DNA of 64,000 bases from Pantanalinema sp. (lineage in GTDB: Bacteria > Cyanobacteriota > Sericytochromatia > S15B-MN24 > UBA4093), in the NCBI GenBank assembly GCA_036704125.1, contig DATNQI010000033.1, forward strand, positions 1-64,000, read 5' to 3'. The notes under the pieces are model-generated. The model had not been told where the DNA came from. It searched no databases and saw only the letters and a list, made by a program, of their open reading frames with translations. How positions within the stretch are numbered: position 1 is the stretch's first letter; each line of letters opens with the position of its first letter. The position numbers and the translations under genes are program-made. Below, one piece after another: positions 1 through 7,329 of the stretch.

Positions 1-314
1 CAACCCGCCTGGCTCGAGACGCAGACCGTGTTGCGCCGGCCGTGGTGCTGCATCAGGACCGTCTCGATCGAGAGGTCGTCGTGCAGCTTCAGGAGGGCCT
101 TGATGGTCTGGCCGTCCTCTGCCTCCTGGAGGGTGATCGCCTCGAGCGGCGAAAAGGGGTCCGGGGCGGCGTCGCGGGTCAGGGCGCGGTACAGCTCGCG
201 TCCCTGGTGCGGGCGCATGCCGTGCACCTCGAGGAGCGCCTCGGCCCGGTTGAGCCCGGCGCGGCGCGCCTTGTCGTGGAGGTAGCGGAGCCATGGTGCT
301 TCAGCGCTCATCAT
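1..314 (-). CDS. rlmN: RlmN, 23S rRNA A2503 C2-methyltransferase (N-terminal part, cut by window edge)
   Basis: The minus strand encodes an open frame that starts at an ATG at 314 and runs off the left edge, so about 104 residues are visible. The last visible residues read ETVLMQHHGRRNTVCVSSQAG, which matches the conserved RlmN segment just before its radical-SAM cysteine cluster. The N-terminal part has the helical RNA-binding look of the family (RAEALLEVHGMRPHQGRELYRAL). RlmN methylates A2503 of 23S rRNA and A37 of some tRNAs using S-adenosylmethionine and a 4Fe-4S cluster. The next codon, an ATG at 311, is an equally possible start. The catalytic cysteines lie outside the window and were not checked. 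Confidence 0.85.
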   Translation of the reverse strand, partial: MMSAEAPWLRYLHDKARRAGLNRAEALLEVHGMRPHQGRELYRALTRDAAPDPFSPLEAITLQEAEDGQTIKALLKLHDDLSIETVLMQHHGRRNTVCVSSQAG

Positions 315-345
315 TCGCCCATTCTAGCAACATTCCGGCAAAAGG

Positions 346-375
346 GACGCCCCCCGACACAGGTCGGGGGGCGTC
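346..375 (-). terminator. Rho-independent terminator after rplL
   Basis: A perfect 13-bp stem (346-358 with 363-375) encloses a 4-nt loop. On the minus strand it is followed by a short T run at 343-340. It lies just after the rplL stop and separates the rplJL transcript from rlmN. Confidence 0.85.
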
Positions 376-397
376 TCTACCAGGGAGATGCGAACTA

Positions 398-784
398 CTA
401 CTTGATCGCGATCTTCGCGCCGGCGGCCTCGAGCTTGGCCTTGAGGGCGTCGGCCTCTTCCTTCTTGACCTTCTCCTTGACGGCCTTGGGGGCGCCGTCG
501 ACGAGATCCTTGGCTTCCTTGAGGCCGAGGCCGGTGGCCTCGCGGACGACCTTGAGGACTTCGATCTTCTTGTCGCCAGCCGACTCGAGGATGACGTCGA
601 ACTCGGTCTTCTCCTCGGCAGCGGCGGCAGCGCCGGCGCCGGGGGCCATCATCATCATGCCGCCCATCGCGGGGGCAGCCGACACGCCGAAGGTGTCCTC
701 GATCATCTTGACGAGGTCGGCAACTTCGAGGAGCGACTTCTCCTTGATGGCGTCGACGATCTGTTCGTTGGTAAGAGTGGACAT
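398..784 (-). CDS. rplL: Ribosomal protein bL12 (L7/L12)
   Basis: The 128-residue product has the full L7/L12 layout: an N-terminal dimerisation helix region ([20 protein letters not shown]), an Ala/Gly/Met-rich flexible hinge at about residues 36-58, and the C-terminal factor-binding domain with EKTEFDVIL and [13 protein letters not shown]. It forms the ribosomal stalk that recruits translation GTPases. A Shine-Dalgarno AAAGGAG lies upstream of the ATG. It is the second gene after rplJ. An unusual 147-bp spacer separates the two genes and contains a structured repeat, described separately. Confidence 0.98.
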   Translation of the reverse strand: MSTLTNEQIVDAIKEKSLLEVADLVKMIEDTFGVSAAPAMGGMMMMAPGAGAAAAAEEKTEFDVILESAGDKKIEVLKVVREATGLGLKEAKDLVDGAPKAVKEKVKKEEADALKAKLEAAGAKIAIK

Positions 785-853
785 TTACGTGTTCTCCTTT
801 AAATGCAGGCCGGACGTGCCGGCGCTAACAACTGAATCGTAGGATCGAGGCTT

Positions 854-933
854 AGAGCACCTTACAAAACCAGGCATGTTACGGCCTCTGGCCGCCGTGG
901 GCGGCTTGAAGGAACAGTTTTGTAATGCGCTCT
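854..933 (-). ncRNA. Structured intergenic RNA element, copy 1 (rplJ-rplL spacer)
   Basis: Read on the minus strand, this 80-nt element begins at the last base of the rplJ stop codon. The closing stem pairs 933-927 with 854-860 and 925-917 with 862-870, 16 pairs broken by one A-G mismatch. One pair is G-U in the minus-strand RNA only. Inside is a small GCCGCC-CAC-GGCGGC hairpin (892-906) flanked by the segments TGTTCCTTC and GTAACATGCCTG. The core is nearly identical to 49059-49136 on the plus strand. No T run follows, so it does not look like a simple terminator. Function unknown. Confidence 0.7.
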
Positions 934-1466
934 TACGCGCTTTCCTTCTCGCGACGGACCGCATCGAGGGCGTACACGAGGTTGCGGGCACCGCCCGACA
1001 GCGCGGAGGCGAGCTTCTGAGCGGGGCTCTGGAGGCTGCCGAGCATGCGGCCGAGGAGGACTTCCTTGCTGGGCATGCTGGCGAGATCCTTGACCTCGGC
1101 GACCGAGAGGGCCTTGCCCTCCATGACGCCGCCGCGGACCTTGATCTCGACCTTGCGCTTCTCCTTGGCGAAGTCGCTGACGACCTTGGCCGCAGCCACG
1201 GCGTCGTCGAAACCGATCGCAAGCGCGGTGGGACCGGCGAGGAAAGGCTCCATGGCCTTCCAGCTGTCCATGTCGCGGGTGACCAGGTCGATGAGGGTGT
1301 TCTTCGAAACCGTCAGGTCGCCGCCGACCTTCTGGAGACGACGACGCAGGTCGGTGATCTCCTTGACGGTCAGGCCGCGGTAATCGGTGACGATGGCCAC
1401 CTGGGCGCGGTCGAAGATGTCGCGCAGCTCGGAAACGGTCTGCTGCTTCTTCTCTTTCGTAGGCAT
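933..1466 (-). CDS. rplJ: Ribosomal protein uL10
   Basis: The product is 177 residues long, beginning MPTKEKKQQTVSELRDIFDR. It contains the L10 motifs VAIVTDYRGLTVKEITDLR and VSKNTLIDLV, and SLQSPAQKLASALSGGARNL near the C terminus. L10 anchors the L7/L12 dimers to 23S rRNA. The frame is open further upstream, but the ATG at 1466 is chosen because a strong GGAGGTG sits 9 nt before it at 1476-1482 and the family start fits. The upstream RNA has its own promoter and a hairpin-rich leader, as expected for L10-regulated operons. Confidence 0.97.
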   Translation of the reverse strand: MPTKEKKQQTVSELRDIFDRAQVAIVTDYRGLTVKEITDLRRRLQKVGGDLTVSKNTLIDLVTRDMDSWKAMEPFLAGPTALAIGFDDAVAAAKVVSDFAKEKRKVEIKVRGGVMEGKALSVAEVKDLASMPSKEVLLGRMLGSLQSPAQKLASALSGGARNLVYALDAVRREKESA

Positions 1467-1671
1467 TGTAGTATTCACCTCCTTCGGTGAGAGCTTCAAT
1501 AATCGAGCCGGACTCCCGCCGCAAGGTGGCAGGAGTCCGGCGATCGGGGTCCCTTTCGGGAAACTTTCGCTCGAAGCTCTTCCGCTACCTCGGCAGGGGT
1601 AATTTAAATCGGCGGGGCCGATCCCTGCTGTCTCTGGCGTGGGGAACACGTCTCGATTCAATTGTTCAACC
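1467..1671 (-). promoter_or_regulatory. Structured 5' leader of rplJL (L10-leader-like)
   Basis: About 200 nt of untranslated minus-strand RNA lie between the promoter and the rplJ start. A perfect 10-bp stem pairs 1507-1516 with 1532-1541, and a smaller CCC/GGG hairpin follows near 1551-1560. In many bacteria L10 represses its own operon by binding such a leader. That role is inferred here from position and structure, not from a matched consensus. Confidence 0.6.
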
Positions 1672-1700
1672 AGTATAGCGCAAGTTCCTGGTTAAGACAA
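1672..1700 (-). promoter_or_regulatory. Promoter of rplJ-rplL
   Basis: On the minus strand a TTGTCT -35 (1700-1695) and a TATACT -10 (1677-1672) are separated by 17 bp. The -35 abuts the terminator hairpin that closes the upstream rplA operon, so rplJL is transcribed separately. Confidence 0.8.
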
Positions 1701-1737
1701 GATGAAGGGGGCGAGAAATTTTCTCGCCCCCTTCATC
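1701..1737 (-). terminator. Terminator after rplA
   Basis: A perfect 17-bp stem (1701-1717 with 1721-1737) encloses a 3-nt loop. It lies just after the rplA stop and is followed on the minus strand by TTGTCTTAACC. Confidence 0.8.
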
Positions 1738-1751
1738 TCGTGATGGCTGAC

Positions 1752-2462
1752 TTACGCCTTGGGGGCGAGGTCGTTCATCTTGGCGGTGTCGACCTTGAGG
1801 CCGGGGCCCATCGACGAGGTCAGGTAGATGCTCTTGACGTAGGTGCCCTTCGCCGCGGCGGGCTTGACCTTGTTGATCGCATCGACCAGGGCGGCGTAGT
1901 TCTTGCCGAGGTCCTCGGCGCTGAACGAGGCCTTGCCCACGGGGACGTGGACGATACCCTGCTTGTCGGCACGGAACTCGACCTTACCGGCCTTGAACTC
2001 CTTGACCGCCTTGCCGATCTCGAAGGTGACCGTGCCGGCCTTGGGCGAGGGCATCAGGCCGCGGGGGCCGAGCACCTTACCGACGCGACCGAGCGCACCC
2101 ATGATGTCCGGGGTGGCGATCAGGAGGTCGAACTCCATCCAGCCGTCCTGGATCTTGGGGATCAGCTCTTCGCCGCCGACCACGTCGGCGCCGGCCGCTT
2201 CGGCTTCCTTGACCTTGTCGCCCTTGGCGATGACCGCCACGCGGACGGTCTTGCCGGTGCCGGCGGGAAGGACGACCGTCGAGCGGACCTGCTGGTCGGC
2301 GTGCTTGACGTTGATGCCGAGGCGCAGGTGCGCTTCGACCGTCTCGTCGAACTTCGCGGTCGCGAACTTCTTGGTCAGCTCGATCGCTTCAAGGGGCCCG
2401 TAGGTCTTGGCGAGGTCGAGTCCTTCGTAGATCGCCTTCTGGCGCTTGCTAAGCTTGGCCAT
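1752..2462 (-). CDS. rplA: Ribosomal protein uL1
   Basis: The 236-residue product shows the L1 signatures [30 protein letters not shown] and [15 protein letters not shown]1 forms the stalk near the E site and in many species represses its own operon. AGGAGG lies just upstream of the ATG. It is the last gene of the rpmG-trnW-secE-nusG-rplK-rplA unit, and a strong terminator follows. Confidence 0.98.
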   Translation of the reverse strand: MAKLSKRQKAIYEGLDLAKTYGPLEAIELTKKFATAKFDETVEAHLRLGINVKHADQQVRSTVVLPAGTGKTVRVAVIAKGDKVKEAEAAGADVVGGEELIPKIQDGWMEFDLLIATPDIMGALGRVGKVLGPRGLMPSPKAGTVTFEIGKAVKEFKAGKVEFRADKQGIVHVPVGKASFSAEDLGKNYAALVDAINKVKPAAAKGTYVKSIYLTSSMGPGLKVDTAKMNDLAPKA

Positions 2463-2523
2463 TTTTTCCTCCTGTGGTCAGACGGGGGGCGCGGGGCCCC
2501 CCTCCCACATGACTAGTAGGGGG

Positions 2524-2949
2524 TTACTCCTGGACGGTGACGCCCATCGACACCGCAGTGCCGGCGACCATCTTCATGGCCGACTCGATGCTGGTGCAGT
2601 TGAGGTCGGGCATCTTGATCGTCGCGATCTCGCGGATCTGGTCCATCGTGATCGAGCCGACCTTCTCCTTGTTGGGGGTTCCGGAGCCCTTCGCGGCGCC
2701 GGCAGCCTTCATGACCAGCTGCGAGGTCGGAGGGGTCTTGAGGACGAACGTGTAGGAACGATCCTCGTAAACCGTGATCTCGACCGGGATGATCTGCCCG
2801 GCCTTGTCCGCGGTCTGCGCGTTGTAGTTCTTACAGAAGTCCATGATGTTGACGCCGTGCTGACCCAGCGCCGGACCCACGGGGGGAGCCGGATTGGCCT
2901 TGCCCGCGGGCAGCGCCAACTTGATCAGGGCGGTAACCTTCTTCGCCAT
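2524..2949 (-). CDS. rplK: Ribosomal protein uL11
   Basis: The 141-residue protein begins [20 protein letters not shown] and contains [20 protein letters not shown], the conserved L11 segment that contacts the GTPase-associated centre of 23S rRNA. Its length is typical of the family. It sits between nusG and rplA in the standard order, and a GGAGGTG Shine-Dalgarno precedes the start. Confidence 0.98.
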   Translation of the reverse strand: MAKKVTALIKLALPAGKANPAPPVGPALGQHGVNIMDFCKNYNAQTADKAGQIIPVEITVYEDRSYTFVLKTPPTSQLVMKAAGAAKGSGTPNKEKVGSITMDQIREIATIKMPDLNCTSIESAMKMVAGTAVSMGVTVQE

Positions 2950-2999
2950 TGTGTTTTCACCTCCTTGTAGGTGACCGGGGGAAGCCCCCGGCTACCGAA

Positions 3000-3521
3000 C
3001 TAGACTTTTTGAACCTGAGCGAACTCGAGCTCGACCGGCGTGGGACGGCCGAAGATCGAGACCGACACCTTGATCTTGCCCTTCTCGGGGTTGACCTCGA
3101 TGATGTCTCCCGAGAAGTCGGCGAAGGGACCGGCGATGACCTTGACGTGCTCGCCGATGTGAAGGTCGATCTGGATCTTGGCCTTGGTCGCGGCGCGCTT
3201 GAAGATCTTGCGCACCTCGCGGTCGGAAAGGGGGGTGGGCTTGGTGGTCGACCCCACGAACGAGGTGACGCCCGGGGTGTTGCGGACGACGTGCCAGGAG
3301 GCCTCGTCCATGTCCATCTCGACCAGCACGTAGCCGGGGAAGACCTTGCGGGGCTTCTCGACCCGCTTGCCTTCCTTGATCTCGACCACCGTCTCCTCGG
3401 GGACCTCGACGTGGAAGATTCGGTCGGTCATGCCCATCGATTCCGAGCGGCGCAGGATGTTCTCCCGGACCTTGTCCTCGTAACCCGAATAGGTGTTAAC
3501 GACATACCACTTTCTACTCAT
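3000..3521 (-). CDS. nusG: Transcription elongation/antitermination factor NusG
   Basis: The product is 173 residues with an N-terminal NGN domain (KWYVVNTYSGYEDKVRENI, VFPGYVLVEMDMDEASWHVV, TPGVTSFVG). A C-terminal KOW domain at about residues 120-173 carries GEHVKVIAGPFADFSG and ends VELEFAQVQKV. NusG binds RNA polymerase and couples transcription to Rho and to the ribosome. It lies between secE and rplK, the usual arrangement. Confidence 0.97.
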   Translation of the reverse strand: MSRKWYVVNTYSGYEDKVRENILRRSESMGMTDRIFHVEVPEETVVEIKEGKRVEKPRKVFPGYVLVEMDMDEASWHVVRNTPGVTSFVGSTTKPTPLSDREVRKIFKRAATKAKIQIDLHIGEHVKVIAGPFADFSGDIIEVNPEKGKIKVSVSIFGRPTPVELEFAQVQKV

Positions 3522-3564
3522 GCGTCCTCGTCTATGTTGAGTGGTCCGGTCAGTCGGGATGCTC

Positions 3565-3870
3565 TTAGACCAGGAACCTGTTTGAAATGAGCGCGAAGAT
3601 CCAATCGAACAAGGTGATGAGCGTGGTCAGGACCGCGACGAAGACCAGAACGATGATCGTCTCGTTGGTGACCATCCGGCGCGAGGGCCAGGAGATCTTC
3701 TTGAACTCGCCGCGGACCTCGCCGAGGTAGCTCTGGGCGCCCTTGGCCCAGCCGAAGGCCGGGACTCCCATTCCACCCTTGAGTGAAAGGGAGGCGTCAC
3801 GCTCTTCGGCTTCGCTGGCTGCGTTCTCTTCTTGACCCCCCTCGAGGGAGGTCTTGTTCGTATCGGACAA
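3565..3870 (-). CDS. secE: Preprotein translocase subunit SecE
   Basis: The 101-residue protein has a charged N-terminal extension of about 45 residues. The conserved SecE segment YLGEVRGEFKKISWPSRRMV follows, then one membrane helix (ETIIVLVFVAVLTTLITLFD) near the C terminus. SecE is the essential clamp subunit of SecYEG. The start is a TTG at 3870 preceded by GGAAGAG. It lies between tRNA-Trp and nusG. Confidence 0.93.
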   Translation of the reverse strand: MSDTNKTSLEGGQEENAASEAEERDASLSLKGGMGVPAFGWAKGAQSYLGEVRGEFKKISWPSRRMVTNETIIVLVFVAVLTTLITLFDWIFALISNRFLV

Positions 3871-3996
3871 CGGATTACTCTCTTCCTTCGAAAAGCCCTG
3901 CGGGCTTCCGAAACCAGACGGTCCACCCCCGAGGTGCCCAGATCCCTGGGTGCCTGCCAGGCGTGGACCGTGCGGTCTTTGGTATCAGAAGCGAGG

Positions 3997-4069
3997 CGCG
4001 ACCTGTAGGACTCGAACCCACGACATGCGGTTTTGGAGACCGCCGTTCTACCAACTGAACTAAGGTCGC
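3997..4069 (-). tRNA. tRNA-Trp (anticodon CCA)
   Basis: The minus strand folds as a 73-nt cloverleaf with acceptor stem GCGACCT/AGGTCGC, D arm GTTC...GAAC, anticodon loop CTCCAAA, T arm with TTCGAGT and discriminator G. The anticodon is CCA. No CCA tail is encoded. The position between rpmG and secE is the common bacterial one. Confidence 0.97.
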
Positions 4070-4081
4070 ACGGACCGCGCG

Positions 4082-4231
4082 CTACTTGGTCTCGCGGTGC
4101 GGGTGCACCGTGCGGCAGCGCTTGCAGTACTTCTTGAGCTCGACCCGATCCGGATCGTTCTTCTTGTTCTTCATCGTGGTGTAGTTGCGCTCCTTGCACT
4201 CGGTGCAAGCCAGCGTGATGATGACGCGCAT
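4082..4231 (-). CDS. rpmG: Ribosomal protein bL33
   Basis: This is a 49-residue protein beginning [20 protein letters not shown] and ending [10 protein letters not shown]. Two CxxC pairs (CTEC and CKRC) form the zinc ribbon of the cysteine-containing L33 form. It is the first gene of the secE-nusG-rplKA transcript. The upstream promoter gives it a leader of about 90 nt. Confidence 0.95.
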   Translation of the reverse strand: MRVIITLACTECKERNYTTMKNKKNDPDRVELKKYCKRCRTVHPHRETK

Positions 4232-4324
4232 TGTTCCAGGTCTCTCCTGTGAATGACGGCCGGTGGGTCGTCATTAAGGTTTCTTAAACTTGTCTTTAAC
4301 GGTCCGAAACGGATTGCAGTTTGA

Positions 4325-4353
4325 AACTTACCACAACGAAGGGTTGGTGTCAA
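4325..4353 (-). promoter_or_regulatory. Promoter of the rpmG-trnW-secE-nusG-rplK-rplA unit
   Basis: On the minus strand a consensus TTGACA (4353-4348) is followed 17 bp later by TAAGTT (4330-4325), upstream of rpmG. No other strong promoter is visible before rplA. Confidence 0.8.
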
Positions 4354-4435
4354 ACGCCACGTGTTTCGCGATGTGAGGTGGATGAACCCCAGTGTAGCAG
4401 CAAATGCCCGAACTAGACAAGCATTCCCCTCTCGC

Positions 4436-4465
4436 TTGTGCCCAAATCCGCTCGCACGGTAGACT
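4436..4465 (+). promoter_or_regulatory. Possible promoter of the glycosyltransferase gene
   Basis: TTGTGC (4436-4441) and TAGACT (4460-4465) are 18 bp apart and lie about 27 bp before the start codon. The match is moderate. Confidence 0.4.
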
Positions 4466-4491
4466 GGGACGGATTCCGGAGGGTTCATTCG

Positions 4492-5418
4492 ATGTCGCAT
4501 CCCTTGCTCAGCGTGGTGGTCACCACCTACAACCGCGTCGCGATCCTAGAGAAGGCGCTGCGCGCTCTTCTGGACCAGCGCACCGAACTCGCGTACGAGG
4601 TCCTGGTGGTGGATGACGGCTCCACCGACTCCACCCCGCAGCTCATCGAGGCCCTCGGGGTCGACCATCCGCGCCTGCGTGGCGTGGCCCAGCCCAACCA
4701 GGGCCGCGCCCACGCCCGCAACACCGGCATCCGCGAGGCCAGAGGCGAGCTGCTTTGCTACGTCGACTCGGACGTGGTGGTGGTCCCGACCTTCGTCCAG
4801 GCTCACGTGGACGCGCACCGCGCCGCGCGCGAGAAGCGTCCCGATCGCGAGGTCTTCGTCCAGGGCCACTCGGTCAACGTGGACGACTTCGAACGCCTCA
4901 CTGAGGCCAGGGTGCCCCCCTTCGACCCCTCGCGGGCCTTCTTCGACACCAAGAACGTCTCCATCCGGCGCCGGGTCCTTGAGGAGGTCGGGGGCTTCGA
5001 CACCGGCTTCGTCGAGTACGGCTGGGAGGACCTGGAGCTCGGGGTGCGCCTCAAGGCCAAGGGAGTCGGGATCATCCGCTCGAACCAGGCCCTCGGCTTC
5101 CACTACCATCCGGCCTTCACGGTGGGCGACTTGCCGAAGCTGCGCCGGATCGAGGAGGAGCGCGGGCGCATGGCGGCGCGCTTCCTGGCGATGCACCCCA
5201 CCCTGGACGTGCGCCTGATGACCCAGGACACCTGGTTTCACGCGGGCCTCGACGCCGTTTTGACCTGGGGGGGGCTCCTGAACGAGCGCTCCCTTCGTCC
5301 GGTGTTCGAGCGGCTCGAGCGCTCGGGCCACGCGGCCTTCGCGGCGCAGCTGGCCCAGATCGTCCTGAACCAGTACAACATCCGGGCGCTGCGCCAGGCC
5401 CTGCGCAACAATCCTTAA
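4492..5418 (+). CDS. Family 2 (GT-A fold) glycosyltransferase
   Basis: The 309-residue protein begins MSHPLLSVVVTTYNRVAILE, the classic GT2 N terminus. VVDDGSTDST binds the nucleotide sugar at about residues 38-47. LCYVDSDVVVV carries the DxD-type metal motif near residue 90, and GWEDLELGVRLKAKG is the ED motif typical of GT2 enzymes with a Glyco_transf_7C-like end. No membrane segment is seen, so it is probably cytosolic or peripheral. An upstream in-frame start exists, but GGAGGG 8 nt before 4492 decides for this one. The gene stands alone, divergent from rpmG. Donor and acceptor are unknown. Confidence 0.85.
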   Translation: MSHPLLSVVVTTYNRVAILEKALRALLDQRTELAYEVLVVDDGSTDSTPQLIEALGVDHPRLRGVAQPNQGRAHARNTGIREARGELLCYVDSDVVVVPTFVQAHVDAHRAAREKRPDREVFVQGHSVNVDDFERLTEARVPPFDPSRAFFDTKNVSIRRRVLEEVGGFDTGFVEYGWEDLELGVRLKAKGVGIIRSNQALGFHYHPAFTVGDLPKLRRIEEERGRMAARFLAMHPTLDVRLMTQDTWFHAGLDAVLTWGGLLNERSLRPVFERLERSGHAAFAAQLAQIVLNQYNIRALRQALRNNP

Positions 5419-5670
5419 AGGCAGGGCGACGCAAGTTGCCCCGCACGCGGGCGATAGAGAGGAGCGGGTGAACTTTCGCCCTCCGCACCTTGTCAACCGA
5501 GTGACACCTCGAGGCCCGCGGGTCGGTGCGCTGCGACACTGATTTTTGCGGGTACACATTTCTTTAGTTCATCTTCGGGTGCCACTTTCGACCGAGGCGC
5601 TTGCCTCAAGTCAAACTGTGGTAGTATTTTCGCCTTGCGCGGTCCCCTGCCGACACCGGTCCTGCCGGGA
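5419..5670 (+). other. Intergenic stretch without recognised gene
   Basis: I see no credible coding frame, tRNA or strong terminator here. The base composition is mixed, with a T-rich patch near 5540-5580. It separates the glycosyltransferase from the speD promoter. Confidence 0.5.
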
Positions 5671-5700
5671 TTGACAGAGGGCCTTTAAACTTGTTTTAAT
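5671..5700 (+). promoter_or_regulatory. Promoter of speD
   Basis: A consensus TTGACA (5671-5676) and TTTAAT (5695-5700) are separated by 18 bp. Transcription would start near 5707, about 208 nt before the speD start. Confidence 0.7.
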
Positions 5701-5706
5701 AAACGC

Positions 5707-5914
5707 TCTCGCTGGCGCCCTGCGCCCGGCGAGATCCCGGCGACGACGTCGTCACGGGCTGTCGGGTCTCCTTCGAGCCTGGTGCCCGGCCCGCGTCGCC
5801 TTACCGCTGCGACGGACCTTGCCTCAAGGGTGGGGCCGCCGTTTTCTTGGCCGCAGGTCGATTCGGACGTGGCGGTAGTCCGGATGACCACCCGATTTAG
5901 GAGGGCTGCTTGAA
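5707..5914 (+). promoter_or_regulatory. Long structured leader of speD
   Basis: About 200 nt of GC-rich leader contain several potential hairpins, for example around 5707-5732 and 5745-5810. A nine-codon frame (ATG 5884 to TGA 5913) ends one base before the speD start and could couple or gate translation. I could not match a known riboswitch. Regulation is inferred only from the length and structure of the leader. Confidence 0.4.
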
Positions 5915-6373
5915 TTGGAACGTACTGCTCGCGGAGTCTATGGCCCGCACCTGACGCTCGACGCCTACGGATGCGACCCGGAAAAGCTCGCCAACTTTAG
6001 CCTCGTGTACGCCTGGCTGAAGGAGCTCCCCGCTAAGCTCGGTATGGAAGTGTTGTTTCCCCCTTACTGCCACGACTACGTCAACGAGAATCCGCTCGAG
6101 AGCGGCGTGACGGGTCTGGTCGGTCTCACGACCAGCCACTGCAGTATCCACACCTATCCTTACATGCACTGCCAGGACGACCCGAGCTTGGTCGGTATCG
6201 CATTCGTGGACGTGTTCAGTTGCTTGCCCTTCGACACGGATCTCGTGGTCGAGGACTTCAAGGCGACCTTCGGCGGAACCGACTTCCGCGTGAACATCGT
6301 CGAGCGCGGGGATCGCTTCCCGATCAACCGCGAGCACAAGGCCACCATCGTTCGCCAGCCGGCTTTGGTGTAA
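5915..6373 (+). CDS. speD: SpeD-family pyruvoyl decarboxylase (S-adenosylmethionine decarboxylase proenzyme-like)
   Basis: The 152-residue protein aligns by eye with the class 1B SpeD core. GVTGLVGLTTSHCSIHTYP corresponds to the processing site, and VDVFSC contains the conserved active-site Cys. SpeD proenzymes self-cleave before the Ser and make decarboxylated AdoMet for spermidine synthesis. The residue before the cleavage Ser is Thr here, where classical enzymes have Glu, and the protein is about 20-30 residues longer than many SpeDs. SpeD homologues that decarboxylate arginine or ornithine are known, so the substrate is open. The start is a TTG with AGGAGGG 9 nt upstream. No speE lies nearby. 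Confidence 0.8.
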   Translation: MERTARGVYGPHLTLDAYGCDPEKLANFSLVYAWLKELPAKLGMEVLFPPYCHDYVNENPLESGVTGLVGLTTSHCSIHTYPYMHCQDDPSLVGIAFVDVFSCLPFDTDLVVEDFKATFGGTDFRVNIVERGDRFPINREHKATIVRQPALV

Positions 6374-6389
6374 CCAGGTCCGATTCAAG

Positions 6390-6427
6390 CAGGGTCCCGC
6401 TTCGGCGGGGCCCTGTTTGCTTGTTTT
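6390..6427 (+). terminator. Terminator after speD
   Basis: An 11-bp stem (6390-6400 with 6405-6415, one G-U pair) closed by a TTCG tetraloop is followed by TTTGCTTGTTTT. Confidence 0.9.
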
Positions 6428-6560
6428 CACGAGGGACGCTCGCCACCTCCGTCGCCGGAAGCTCGTTCAATCGAGCCGTGGGATCCCCTGACTGCCGCAG
6501 GTATTCTGGGCACGACCCTCGGCCGTTCATGAGACACGTTCGGCCTCACGGAGGACCCCC

Positions 6561-7319
6561 ATGCTGCGCACGGAACGCCTGGGCTTCCGGCTCGCAGTCC
6601 TGCTGGCGTGCACGATGCTGGCCGGCTGCGATGCCCTCGGCAACATCATCCCTGGCATGAGCTCCTACAAGTCGGCGCCCTCGGGTGGCAAGACCACTCT
6701 CTTGACCTTCGAGACTCCCTCGATGCCCTTCGAGAACGCGGCCAAGGGCGAGGCCACGGGCTTCGCCGCGGGGGCCTGGGCCGTGGTGGACGGAAAGCTC
6801 CAGCAGACCCAGGGGGCCACCGACAACCTCGCCAATCACCTCAAGTACACGGGCGACGCCTTCGGGGACCAGGGCGGGCGCGCCGGGCGCGCCTACCGCG
6901 TCTCGGTGGATTGCTCGGTGGCCAAGGAGGCCGACTCGCCTGCGGTTCACGGCTACCCGGTGGGCGTGCTGGCCCTGATGCCCTACTACAAGGACCCCAC
7001 CCACTACGTGATGCTGGTGGCGGACAAGCAGAACCTCTCGTGCTGGGTGGTCAACGGCCAGCGCCCCGCGGGCGCCGAGTGGCCGGCTGATGCCATGATC
7101 TGGGACGAGTGGCTTGCCGAGCCCATGGACGCGAGCGCGTCGGTGCGCTGGGGCGCCGAGGTGGACGTGGACTCGCACGCCCTGACGATCTACGTCAACG
7201 ACCAGAAGAAGGCCACCCGCACCGTGCCCATGATCAGCCGCGATCCCCACTGGGTCGCCCTGGGGGCCAACGGCAACTACGCCCAGTTCGACAATTTCAA
7301 GATTGTCTGGACCAAGTAG
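6561..7319 (+). CDS. Predicted lipoprotein with lectin/glucanase-like beta-sandwich, paralogue 1
   Basis: The 252-residue protein has a lipoprotein signal peptide ending in lipobox LAGC with the modified Cys at about residue 24, so it should be membrane-anchored outside the cytoplasm. The mature part is beta-rich and carries ALMPYYKDPTHYVMLVADK, NGQRPAG, DVDSHALTIYVNDQKKA and YAQFDNFKI, a pattern resembling concanavalin-A-like (LamG or DUF1080-type) domains. That fold is an inference. The next gene, 10 bp downstream, encodes a clear paralogue. GGAGG lies before the ATG. Ligand and function are unknown. Confidence 0.75.
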   Translation: MLRTERLGFRLAVLLACTMLAGCDALGNIIPGMSSYKSAPSGGKTTLLTFETPSMPFENAAKGEATGFAAGAWAVVDGKLQQTQGATDNLANHLKYTGDAFGDQGGRAGRAYRVSVDCSVAKEADSPAVHGYPVGVLALMPYYKDPTHYVMLVADKQNLSCWVVNGQRPAGAEWPADAMIWDEWLAEPMDASASVRWGAEVDVDSHALTIYVNDQKKATRTVPMISRDPHWVALGANGNYAQFDNFKIVWTK

Positions 7320-7329
7320 GAGGATCTTC

